Of a stretch of DNA of 64,000 bases, positions 1-7,736 are shown one piece after another. The stretch comes from Micromonospora sp. HM5-17 (GTDB lineage: Bacteria > Actinomycetota > Actinomycetes > Mycobacteriales > Micromonosporaceae), in contig NZ_RJWA01000006.1 of NCBI RefSeq assembly GCF_003762835.1, positions 361,254-425,253 on the forward strand. The letters run 5' to 3'. The position numbers and the translations under genes are program-made. Each line of letters begins with the position of its first letter. The first letter of the stretch is position 1. Below the pieces are notes generated by a model. That model was given only the letters and a program-made list of their open reading frames with translations. It was not told where the DNA came from and searched no databases.

Positions 1-471
1 CGACGGCTCGGCCAGAGCCAGCTCGCCGAGGTCGCTCGGGTCCCCGGCCGCCTCCAGGAACACGCGGGCGTCGATGACGTACTCGACGATCCGGCGGGCC
101 CGCGGACCCGGTCGCAGGGTCGGCGACTCGATCCGCAGCACCTCCAACCCGACCGCCTCGCAGACGGCGTGCTTCATCCGCTCGCTTCGCTGACGCTGCG
201 GAGTCTGGGCGGTGGGGTCGACGAACTCGACCACGAACGGGGCCGCCCGGCCGGCGGGATCGACGACCACGAAGTCGAAGAGCGCCCGGCTCGCCGTGTT
301 CCACTGGTTGGCGGTGACCCCCGGCGGCCGGCGCGGCACGACCTGGCCGAGCCGCTGTCGGCAACGGGCGATCCGGCCGGCCCGCTCGATGGGCTCGCCA
401 CCCGCCCCGGTCTCGTCAAGGTCGCCGGGGAGGCCACGGGCCGAGGCCCCGTCGTTGTCGCTCGTCGCCAT
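1..471 (-). CDS. DUF2726-like protein, 3' end cut by window edge
   Basis: An open frame runs leftward from an ATG at 471-469 with no stop before base 1, so at least 157 codons are present. The readable part contains FDFVVVDPAGRAAPFVVEF, then a basic stretch (QRQRSERMKHAVCEA) and LEVLRIES. This pattern of a nuclease-like beta strand with acidic residues, then an Arg/Lys helix, then a strand resembles the DUF2726 or very-short-patch-repair-like endonuclease fold found in many actinobacterial hypothetical proteins. Function is unknown and a nucleic-acid role is only suggested by the fold. The C-terminus lies outside the window. The 120 bases between it and the next gene hold nothing recognisable. 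Confidence 0.6.
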   Translation of the reverse strand, partial: MATSDNDGASARGLPGDLDETGAGGEPIERAGRIARCRQRLGQVVPRRPPGVTANQWNTASRALFDFVVVDPAGRAAPFVVEFVDPTAQTPQRQRSERMKHAVCEAVGLEVLRIESPTLRPGPRARRIVEYVIDARVFLEAAGDPSDLGELALAEPS

Positions 472-591
472 CTGTTCCCTGGTCCGTAACGTCCGCAGCC
501 CGCCGCCACGCCTCGGGCGGAAGCCTCCCCATGCTAGAAAGCCGTCGGGGAGGCACCGTCGCCGGTCCGGCGGCGTGGCCCGTGCCCGGGG

Positions 592-1779
592 TCAGGACGG
601 CGGGGACCAGATGACCAGACCCAGGCACATCTCGTCGCTGGTCCCCTCGCCCCAGACGACGTACCGGGGTGGCAGGTCGCGCAGCTGGGGCAGACGCCGC
701 CGCAGTGTGGCGTCGTGTGTACAGGTGACCCGGTAGACGTCGCCGGGTTTGACCGCGACCGGCTCCGGCAGCGGGTGGGTTCCCTGGTCGTCGAAGTTGT
801 ACACCGGGACGTCGAGCAGGGTCCGGGCGCCCGGGGTCCCCGGGTTGAGGTCGATCCGGATCGACCGGCCGAGCAGGTGCATGTGGCCGGCGAGGGCGTG
901 CACCAGACCGGGCTGGGTGACCCGGTGGTCGCAGGACTGGGTGTTGCCCGGCACGGCTGGTTCGCCCCGGCGGCAGGCGGCGCCGATCTGCTCCGTCCGC
1001 CGGGCGGCGTCGGCGCCGAACCGCCGGGCCACGTCGCGGAGCGCGGCCGTCCGGTCGCACAGCTCGCCCTCCTCGCCCGGGGCGCAGGGCAGTTCGACCG
1101 GCGCCGGCAGCAGTGCGGTGACGAGCGGGTCCAGCGGGGTACGGCCGTCGGCGAGCCGCAACCGGATGCCGGACTGGTCGGTACCGACCGGCCGATTGCC
1201 GAGGGTCAGCAGGTTGTAGTGCACCTGCATCGCCAGCAGGCTGCCCGGCGGCATCGGGTAGCCCAGCCCGGGGGCGAGTAGCGTCTCGTTGACGCCGGGA
1301 GCCCAGTGCGCCACCCAGGCCGCCTGGCCGACCCCGGCGTCGCCGAAGCAGGTCCATCCGGGACCCGGCGACTCGGCGTCGAACCGGCGTACCGCCGCCA
1401 CCTCGGACGGCTCGATCCGGAAGAAGATCGCGTGGTGCACGATCTCGACGTTCTGCGGCAGGAACTGGCTACCGGTCAGGTACGCCGGACTGGTCAGCTC
1501 CGGATCGACCAGGAAACAGCGGTACTCGTCGGTGCCGCCGGCGGGGGGCGCCGGCCGGTACGGCTCGGGCATCGACAGGGTCAGGAACCGCTCCCCGTCC
1601 CGCAGCGGGGTGGGCGGAGGCGGGGTGGACCCACCGTGACGGCCGTGCGGACCGGACGCTGTCGGCGTCGGTGCCGCTGCCGGGTCCGGGTCGGCGGCGC
1701 AGGCGGTGGTCAGGAGGAGGGCAGCCAACAGGGCCGCCCCGGTGCGGATTCGCCGTACGCGTCGGTGCACGTCATACAT
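592..1779 (-). CDS. Copper type II (PHM/DBH-like) monooxygenase lipoprotein
   Basis: 395 residues. The N-terminus has a basic stretch, a hydrophobic core and the lipobox LLTTAC with Cys27, so the mature protein should be a membrane-anchored extracellular lipoprotein, followed by a Pro/Thr/Gly-rich linker. The copper ligand pattern of peptidylglycine alpha-hydroxylating and dopamine beta monooxygenases is complete. CuA ligands are His115-His116 (VHHAIFF) and His187 (QVHYN). CuB ligands are His299 and His301 (GHMH) and Met384 (DEMC). The family hydroxylates substrates with O2 and an electron donor; the bacterial substrate is unknown. Several paired cysteines fit an exported protein. It is divergent from a YcnI-like gene 190 bases away, so the two may share a promoter region and a copper context. 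Confidence 0.8.
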   Translation of the reverse strand: MYDVHRRVRRIRTGAALLAALLLTTACAADPDPAAAPTPTASGPHGRHGGSTPPPPTPLRDGERFLTLSMPEPYRPAPPAGGTDEYRCFLVDPELTSPAYLTGSQFLPQNVEIVHHAIFFRIEPSEVAAVRRFDAESPGPGWTCFGDAGVGQAAWVAHWAPGVNETLLAPGLGYPMPPGSLLAMQVHYNLLTLGNRPVGTDQSGIRLRLADGRTPLDPLVTALLPAPVELPCAPGEEGELCDRTAALRDVARRFGADAARRTEQIGAACRRGEPAVPGNTQSCDHRVTQPGLVHALAGHMHLLGRSIRIDLNPGTPGARTLLDVPVYNFDDQGTHPLPEPVAVKPGDVYRVTCTHDATLRRRLPQLRDLPPRYVVWGEGTSDEMCLGLVIWSPPS

Positions 1780-1969
1780 AACGGTCAGACTGCGCCAGGG
1801 ATCCGGCCACGACGACGCCTCCCAGAGGATTTATCAGGATGAGGACGTCGTCCGGAGCTGGCGGCACCGGTGGCGATCCGCCGGCTCCGCCGACGTTCCA
1901 CGTTGAACCTTTTTCGGGCGGGAACCGAACTACCGGGCGACGACGGTCGGCGAAACGGAGGATGCTCAC

Positions 1970-2737
1970 GTGGGTCACAGGGTGGGGCGAATCGTCGGGA
2001 TCCTGGCGGCAGCCCTCGTCGGCACGACGCTCGACACGACGCCCGCGACCGCGGACGTGTCGGTGACCCCGACACAGGCGGTCCGCGGCGGCGCGGTGAA
2101 ACTGACCTTCCAGGTCCCGGAGGACCGGGCGCCGGCGTACACCACCCAGATCGAGGTACGGCTCCCGGAGGCGACACCGGTCGCGGAGGCGTACCCGATG
2201 TCGGTGCCGGACTGGGCCCCGCGGATGACCATGCGCCGCCTCGCCCAGCCCCTCGACGGTCTTCACGGCGGCCGGATCACCGAGGTCGTCGCCGCGATCA
2301 CCTGGACCCGGGCCGACGGCGCGCCCCGGTCGGGCCGCCCGGCCGAACTGACCATCTCCCTCGGCCCGCTGCCCGAGGCCGACCGGATGGTCTTCGCGGT
2401 ACGGCAGACGTACTCGGACGGGTTGGTGACGAACTGGGACGAGGTCGCGCCGCGGGAGGGCGGGTCCCCGCCGGCACGTCCCGCGCCGGTCCTCACGCTG
2501 CTGCCGGCCGCGACCGCGCCGTCGCCGTCCGGGGCCGGATCGGACACCGGCACCGAGGCGCGGGAGGCGGGCCCGGCCGGTGACGGGTCCGGCGGATTCG
2601 GATCGCTGGCGGTCGGTTCGGCCGCCGGGCTGGTCGCCGCGGCGGCGCTCGGCGCCTGGCTGCTGCTGCGGCGACGGGACGACGCCCGCCCCGACCGCGA
2701 CCGTCGCCCGGGACGGGCGTGGCGGCTGCGGGAGTGA
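1970..2737 (+). CDS. YcnI-like (DUF1775) membrane-anchored protein
   Basis: 255 residues with a signal peptide (about 1-28), a YcnI/DUF1775 beta domain (about 29-165), an Ala/Pro/Gly-rich linker and one C-terminal membrane helix (about 215-235) followed by RRR. YcnI proteins bind copper outside the cell and usually sit with CopC/CopD-type genes. Recognisable family strings are KLTFQVPED, EVRLPEA, AITWTR, LGPLPEADR and QTYSDG. In the family the residue after signal cleavage is normally a copper-binding His (AHV). Here the sequence reads ADV, with Asp29, so the usual copper brace appears lost. The GTG start has a GGAGG-type ribosome site 8 bases upstream; an ATG at 1962 is out of frame. Confidence 0.8.
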   Translation: MGHRVGRIVGILAAALVGTTLDTTPATADVSVTPTQAVRGGAVKLTFQVPEDRAPAYTTQIEVRLPEATPVAEAYPMSVPDWAPRMTMRRLAQPLDGLHGGRITEVVAAITWTRADGAPRSGRPAELTISLGPLPEADRMVFAVRQTYSDGLVTNWDEVAPREGGSPPARPAPVLTLLPAATAPSPSGAGSDTGTEAREAGPAGDGSGGFGSLAVGSAAGLVAAAALGAWLLLRRRDDARPDRDRRPGRAWRLRE

Positions 2738-2816
2738 CCACTCCCCGCCGGCCGACCCGCCCTGGGCTCCGGCGCGGGCCGTCAGCCTCCGGCGCCGGCC
2801 GTCCCCTGCCGGGCGG

Positions 2817-3323
2817 TCATTCCCCGACGTCGGTCGTCCCGGCGGGTTCGGTCTCGCCCGGACGCAGCACCGCCTCGGGGCGACACAGCACCGTCACCCG
2901 GTAGGAGAGGCCCAGATTGGAGAAGATCGTGCCCCGCAACCCGAGGCAGAGGCCGACCCCCGGCTCCCCCTCCGGGTGCTCGAAGAACTCGACCACCGGC
3001 TCGGCGAGGGCGCCGACCAGCCCCTGGGTCCGCATCGCCGTCGTCGCCACCTGGAGCAGCCCGGCGCTGACCTGCACCTCGACGTCGTCGAGGGCGTCCA
3101 GGTCGTACCAGTGGGTGTCCGGCAGGAAGAGCCGCGACTCCACCTCCCGCTTCCGGTAGTCCGGTCCGAGCTGGCCGCTCTCCTGGTCGGGGCGGTCGCC
3201 GATCCAGGCGATCCCGGCATAGTCGGTGCGGAGCCGCCGGACGTCGGCGGGGAAGCCCGTGACGATCGTGTCGAGGCGCGGCTGGGCGACGAGGTGCACG
3301 TCTGCGTCGGTCACCCGCGGCAC
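2817..3323 (-). CDS. Conserved hypothetical protein
   Basis: About 168 residues if translation begins at the GTG at 3323 (VPRVTDADVHL). A GTG at 3314 is an equally good start, and an upstream ATG at 3374 adds a low-complexity Arg/Gly leader that looks untranslated. No signal peptide or membrane helix is seen. The body is acidic with regular alternation (VEVQVSAGLLQVATTAM, EPVVEFFEHPEGEPGVGL) and a closing strand pair (GLRGTIFSNLGLSYRVTVL), suggesting a small cytoplasmic alpha/beta protein. I do not recognise the family. It is convergent with ycnI and divergent from the Mrr-type nuclease, so it is probably a single-gene unit. Confidence 0.6.
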   Translation of the reverse strand: MPRVTDADVHLVAQPRLDTIVTGFPADVRRLRTDYAGIAWIGDRPDQESGQLGPDYRKREVESRLFLPDTHWYDLDALDDVEVQVSAGLLQVATTAMRTQGLVGALAEPVVEFFEHPEGEPGVGLCLGLRGTIFSNLGLSYRVTVLCRPEAVLRPGETEPAGTTDVGE

Positions 3324-3575
3324 ATTAGCACCGCGACGACGGCACCGGTCCCGACCACCCGGGATGACCAGCACTCCCTCCGACCGGCGTGCCGGGGTAC
3401 GCCCACCGGGCCCCCGCGGATCGACGCCGGCGGCTACCCTGGGGTCCCCGCTGGACGGACCTCCGCCGTCGCCGGAGAATGCATCGAGCGACGACGGTGA
3501 CTGTCACAACGGGCACGGTTCGTCACCCGGGCCACTCCGGGTGACCCAGTGAGCGAGCGCTGATCGGGGACGCAG

Positions 3576-5171
3576 ATGGGCATCATGGGGCAGCTGCAGC
3601 GAGCGCACGCGCAGCAGGTGCACGCCGAGCAGCGTGCCCAGGCCACACTGTATCGGCAGCATCAGCAGATGCTCTGGGAGGCCGAGCACGCCCGGCGGGT
3701 CGCGGAACGCGCGGCCGAGGAGGACGCGCGGGAGCGCCGGCGGCTGTACGTTGAGGCCCGGGCGAAGCGGGTGGCGGCGGCGAACGCCGACCTCCGGTCC
3801 CGATTGGACGAACTCGACAACCTGCTGCACACCACGCTCGCCATCGACGACCACATCGACCTGGAGCGGCTCAAGAAGACGCCGACCTATCCCCCGTTCG
3901 AGCCGGGTGAGCTCGGCGTGCCGCTGAAGGCCCCGGACTGGCGGCGGTTCGCCCCGCCGACGCCGCACGCGCTGGACAAGATGTTCGGCGGCGAGTCACG
4001 GTACCAGCGGCTGCTGGCCGAGGCCGAGCAGGCGTTCGAGAAGGCGAAGGCGAAGCACGCGGCCGCCGAGGCGGCTCGGCAGCAGCGTCTCGCCGAGGCG
4101 CGGCGGGCGTACGAGCAGCAGCGGCGGCAGATCGATGCGGAGGTCGCCGCCCACAACGAGGAGATCGACCGGTTCGGGGCGGCGTTGGCCGCCGCCGAGC
4201 CCAACGCGGTCGTCGCGTACTTCGGCCTGGTCCTCGGCAACTCGGTCTACCCGGAGGACTTCCCCCAGCGGTACCGCCTCGCCTACGTCCCCGACTCCCG
4301 GCTGATCGTCGTGGAGTACCTCCTCCCCACGGTCGCGGTCATTCCGCGGATCCGCGAGTATCGCTACGACCGGGCCCGCGACGAGGTGCTCACGGTCACC
4401 CGTCCCACCGACGAGATCCACCGCCGGTACGCCGAGGTGATCGCCCAGATCTCGCTCCGGACCGTGCACGAGCTGTTCGAGGCCGACCGGACCCGGCTGG
4501 TGGAGACGATCGTCTTCAACGGCATCGTCGAGACGATCCATCCGGGCACCGGTCAGCCGGTGCGTCCCTGCCTGGTGACGCTCCGGACCGAGCGAAAGAC
4601 GTTCACCGCGATCAACCTCGCCAACGTCGACCCGTCGGCCTGCCTGCGCCACCTGCGGGCCACCGTCTCGTCCCGTCCCGAGGAGCTGGTGCCGGTCCGG
4701 CCGGTGCTGGAGTTCGACGTGGTCGACAAGCGCTTCGTCGACGAGGTCGACGTCCTGGCCGACCTGGACCAGCGGCCGAACCTGCTCGCCCTCAGCACCG
4801 CGGAGTTCGAGGGCGTGATCCGGGACCTCTTCGCCAAGCTGGGTCTGGAGACCAAGACGACCCGGGCCGCGCCGGACGGCGGCGTCGACTGCGTGGCGTT
4901 CGACCCCCGGCCGCTCTTCGGTGGCAAGGTGGTCATCCAGGCCCGGCGACACCGGGGCACCATGGACGTCTCCGCGGTACGGGACCTCTTCGGCACCGTC
5001 CTCGACGAGGGCGCGACCAAGGGAATCCTCGTCACCACCAGCAGCTACGGCCCGGACTCGGTCGAGTTCGCCTCGGGCAAGCCGCTGGAGCTGATCGACG
5101 GCTCCCAGCTGCTCCACCTGTTGGCCGAGCACGCCGACGTTCGGGCGCGGATCGATCCGAGCGGGAGCTGA
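3576..5171 (+). CDS. Mrr-type restriction endonuclease with long coiled-coil N-terminus
   Basis: 531 residues. Residues 1-90 and 130-200 are long charged Gln/Arg/Glu/Ala helices typical of coiled coils. The middle is an unassigned alpha/beta region. The last 100 residues form an Mrr_cat fold: GGVDCVAF (Asp438), then VVIQARRH (Gln455 to Arg457), VSAVRDLFGTVLDEGATKG and a closing KPLELIDGSQLLHLL. Mrr enzymes are type IV nucleases that cut modified DNA. The catalytic pattern is Asp...(Q/E)xK, but the Lys is Arg here, which may impair cutting. No methyltransferase gene is adjacent, which suits a type IV system. The ATG at 3576 follows a purine-rich GGGGA stretch. Confidence 0.8.
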   Translation: MGIMGQLQRAHAQQVHAEQRAQATLYRQHQQMLWEAEHARRVAERAAEEDARERRRLYVEARAKRVAAANADLRSRLDELDNLLHTTLAIDDHIDLERLKKTPTYPPFEPGELGVPLKAPDWRRFAPPTPHALDKMFGGESRYQRLLAEAEQAFEKAKAKHAAAEAARQQRLAEARRAYEQQRRQIDAEVAAHNEEIDRFGAALAAAEPNAVVAYFGLVLGNSVYPEDFPQRYRLAYVPDSRLIVVEYLLPTVAVIPRIREYRYDRARDEVLTVTRPTDEIHRRYAEVIAQISLRTVHELFEADRTRLVETIVFNGIVETIHPGTGQPVRPCLVTLRTERKTFTAINLANVDPSACLRHLRATVSSRPEELVPVRPVLEFDVVDKRFVDEVDVLADLDQRPNLLALSTAEFEGVIRDLFAKLGLETKTTRAAPDGGVDCVAFDPRPLFGGKVVIQARRHRGTMDVSAVRDLFGTVLDEGATKGILVTTSSYGPDSVEFASGKPLELIDGSQLLHLLAEHADVRARIDPSGS

Positions 5172-5180
5172 CGGTTCCGG

Positions 5181-5582
5181 TCAGCCCGGATCGGTGCCGT
5201 GCCGGCGGTCGTACGCCTCCCGGGCGGCGGCGATCGCCGCTCGGTGGCGTTCGGCCCAGCCGGTGAGGGTCACCAGCGCCTCGTAGAGTTCCCGGGCCAT
5301 CTCGGTGGCGGCGTACTCGACCCGGGGCGGCACCGTGGGATAGACGGTACGGGTCAGCAGCCCGTCCCGCTCCAGGTTGCGCAGCGTCAGGGTGAGCATC
5401 CGACGGCTGATCCCCGCAACGGCCCGTTCCAGCTCGGTGAAGCGGACCGGCCGCCGGCTCGCCTCGATGATGATGGCGATACTCCACTTGCCGCCGATCC
5501 GGTCGAGCACCTCGCGCGCCGTGCAGGCGCCGATCATCCCGGACTCCGCCTGCGCCGACACCTCGCCGTGTCGGTCGGACAT
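5181..5582 (-). CDS. HxlR-family winged-helix transcriptional regulator
   Basis: 133 residues from the ATG at 5582, chosen because a GGAGG site lies about 10 bases upstream. Longer readings only add a basic Arg-rich leader. The family hallmarks are IGGKWSIAIIIEA, RFTELERAVAGISRRMLTLTLRNLERDGLL and the wing PTVPPRVEYAATEM. HxlR regulators are single-domain dimeric DNA-binding proteins that often respond to redox or electrophile stress. One Cys (CTAREVL) sits at the N-terminal position where redox-sensing members carry theirs. It is convergent with the nuclease gene (9 bases apart) and divergent from the acetate-kinase-like gene. Its target is not evident. Confidence 0.88.
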   Translation of the reverse strand: MSDRHGEVSAQAESGMIGACTAREVLDRIGGKWSIAIIIEASRRPVRFTELERAVAGISRRMLTLTLRNLERDGLLTRTVYPTVPPRVEYAATEMARELYEALVTLTGWAERHRAAIAAAREAYDRRHGTDPG

Positions 5583-5843
5583 CGGGGCTGCCTCCTCGTC
5601 GCGGGCCACGGGGCCGGGTCCGGTGCCGACCCGGCGGCGTCGCCGGTCACACATCGTAACCCGGCGCCGGTCCACCGACCGCGGCGGTCGCCGGTCGGGT
5701 CGCCGCGCCCGATCCGGTCCCGAGACCGGGCGAGGAGTGAAGCGGAGAGATCGGCGGTGCCCCGGAGATGCCGGGGTGAGGAGTGAACCGGGGGTGTCGG
5801 GGTAAGGCCGTCAACCGGACCGGGTCGGCGCGGAGGGGGCGAG

Positions 5844-7001
5844 ATGTCGGCCACGACGAGGAACCAGCCCGCCGGGCGAGGACCGACATCCCGGACGGTG
5901 TTGGCCGTCAACGCGGGCTCCTCCAGCATCCGGCTCAACTACGTCCGGGACGGTCACCTCCTCGACGGGGCCGACCGGGCGGAGCCGCCCGGCTCGGCGG
6001 GGGCGGCGCGGTTCGTCCGGGACGTCATCGCGGCCCACGACCCGCCGGACGCGGTCGGGCACCGGCTGGTGCACGGCGGTGACCTGGTCCGGGCCCCAAC
6101 CCGGGTCGACGACGCGATCCGCGCCCGGCTGGACGAGCTGGCGACGCTGGCGCCGCTGCATCTCCCGCCCGCCCTGCAGTTGCTCGACCAGGTCCGGGAG
6201 CAGCTCCCCGACGTACCGCACGTGCTCTGCCCGGACACCGCCTTCCACGCGGAGCTGCCGGAGGCCGCCGCCACCTACCCGCTGCCACTGGAGTGGCGGC
6301 AGCGGTGGGGGCTCCGCCGGTACGGCTTCCACGGCCTGTCGTACGCGTACGCGCTGCGCCGTACCGCCGACCTGCTCGGCCGGCCGGTGGACGACCTCCA
6401 GATCCTCCTGGCCCACCTCGGCGGCGGGGCGTCGGTCTGCGCCGTCCGGAACGGACGCAGCGTCGACACCTCGATGGGGTTCACCCCGCTGGACGGGGTA
6501 CCGATGTCGAAGCGGTCCGGCGCCGTCGACCCCGGCATGCTGCTCTGGCTCCTGGAGGATGACCGGCTCAGCCTGGCCGAACTCACCGAGGGGCTCAACC
6601 GCCGGGCGGGGCTGCTCGGACTGTCCGGCGGCCGGTCGGACGACACCCGCGACCTGGTCGCCGCGGCGTCCACCGACCGGGCCGCAGCCCTGGCGCTCGC
6701 CGTCTACGCCCACCGGGTACGCCGAGAACTGGCCGCCGCCGCGACCAGCCTGGACCGACTGGACGCGCTGGTCTTCACCGGCGAGATCGGCTGGGACCAG
6801 CCGGAGGTACGGCACGACGTCTGCGCCGGGCTTCGGCTGCTCGGCGTCGAGCCGCCCCGAGGGGGCAACCCGGACGCCGACGCGGTGGTATCCGCTCCGG
6901 GTGCCGCGGTGCCGGTGCTCGTCGTCGAGTCCCGGGAGGACCTGGAGGTGGCGGCGGAGACGCTGGCGGTGCTGGGCTGGGTCGGACCGGCGCGGGGCTA
7001 A
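5844..7001 (+). CDS. Acetate kinase-like protein with altered active-site motifs
   Basis: 385 residues of the acetate/propionate kinase (ASKHA) fold, which makes ATP from acyl phosphate. Readable landmarks are NAGSSS (23-28), HRLVHGG (73-79), DTAFH, YGFHG, HLGGGAS, TSMGFTPLDG, KRSGAVDP and FTGEIG (311-316). Several residues that are near invariant in acetate kinases differ. HLGNG is HLGGG, RSGDxDP is RSGAVDP, GFHGTSH is GFHGLSY, and the magnesium-binding Glu of GIGEN is replaced by Trp317 (EIGWD). No phosphotransacetylase or phosphoketolase gene is adjacent. The ATG has a GGAGGG site. It is either a specialised acyl kinase or a catalytically weak paralogue. Confidence 0.75.
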   Translation: MSATTRNQPAGRGPTSRTVLAVNAGSSSIRLNYVRDGHLLDGADRAEPPGSAGAARFVRDVIAAHDPPDAVGHRLVHGGDLVRAPTRVDDAIRARLDELATLAPLHLPPALQLLDQVREQLPDVPHVLCPDTAFHAELPEAAATYPLPLEWRQRWGLRRYGFHGLSYAYALRRTADLLGRPVDDLQILLAHLGGGASVCAVRNGRSVDTSMGFTPLDGVPMSKRSGAVDPGMLLWLLEDDRLSLAELTEGLNRRAGLLGLSGGRSDDTRDLVAAASTDRAAALALAVYAHRVRRELAAAATSLDRLDALVFTGEIGWDQPEVRHDVCAGLRLLGVEPPRGGNPDADAVVSAPGAAVPVLVVESREDLEVAAETLAVLGWVGPARG

Positions 7002-7030
7002 GCGGACGCGTTCCCACGTCGCCGGCGTGC

Positions 7031-7198
7031 TCAGGCCATCAGGCTGGTGAGGAAGTCGCCGATCCCCTGGGCGATGGCCATCAGGACGCTGCCGATGGTC
7101 TCGACCATGTCGGCGGCGCCGTCCGGCCGGAAAGCGATGAAGAAGATCAGGAACCCGACGAAGAGCCAGGTCAGGATCTTCTTGGCAAGAACCGGCAT
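7031..7198 (-). CDS. Small single-helix membrane protein (55 aa)
   Basis: A 55-residue frame from the ATG at 7198, preceded by a strong GGAGGA site 5 bases upstream. A short Lys-containing N-terminus leads into the hydrophobic segment WLFVGFLIFFIAF, then an amphipathic C-terminal half (MVETIGSVLMAIAQGIGDFL). Similar short peptides are common in actinomycete genomes, but no function is known to me. The clear ribosome site and the Lys/Phe/Ile-rich composition, unlike the Arg/Pro/Gly/Ala noise of false frames here, support a real gene. Longer readings in this frame only add random upstream sequence. Confidence 0.7.
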   Translation of the reverse strand: MPVLAKKILTWLFVGFLIFFIAFRPDGAADMVETIGSVLMAIAQGIGDFLTSLMA

Positions 7199-7736
7199 CT
7201 TTCCTCCGCTGGGGCTTCCCCCGTCTCGTCCGACCGGGTCCTCGGTGTTACGAGCGCTGGCGTCACGGCGGGTACCGCCTGTCCTCGGTCGACCACCCCA
7301 CCCGCCCGGTCCCGGCGGGTCGACGATCGTGTGCTCCGCTTCCCCGGCCCGACCGGCGCGCAAACGGCCGCTGCCGCGTCGTTCCCCGGTGCCGGCGATA
7401 TCGGGTTGCCGACCCGGTCGGCGTCGGTCCCCGGCGCGCCCGCCGCGCCGTTCGCCCGGTCTGGACCATCCGATCCGCAGGGGCAACCCGTACGGTAGCG
7501 GCGCCACTGCTCCTTATGTCCGGATATCGCGGGAGCTGTCGTTCCTGGCCGCCTCCGGTACGCCGAAGCAGCACCGGCTCACCCGGGTGCACCGCATCGC
7601 CTCGGCGGCCGGACCCCGGCCTCGCCTCCGCTCACCACCGACGACCGCGGCACGCCGCCCGCCACACAGCCGGGGCACGCGCCAGCCGACCCGGAGGGTA
7701 GGTTAGCCTACCCTTCATATCGGGGGGAGGACGCGC
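7199..7736. other. Intergenic region, no gene seen
   Basis: About 540 bases between the small membrane protein and the ABC transporter pair. Frames on both strands give only Arg/Pro/Gly-rich noise without ribosome sites. The only signal is the iron-box palindrome at 7696-7713 near its right end. Confidence 0.5.
7696..7713. promoter_or_regulatory. DtxR/IdeR-type iron box
   Basis: GGGTAGGTTAGCCTACCC is a near-perfect palindrome (16 of 18 positions) and matches the core AGGTTAGsCTAACCT of actinobacterial DtxR/IdeR/DmdR operators. It lies 23 bases upstream of the GTG of the first ABC transporter gene, so iron-loaded repressor would block that operon. Confidence 0.75.

Noticed and set aside
3576..5582. 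A restriction-modification or wider defence island around the Mrr-type gene
   Set aside because: No methyltransferase, helicase or other defence gene adjoins it; the neighbours are an HxlR regulator and an unknown protein.
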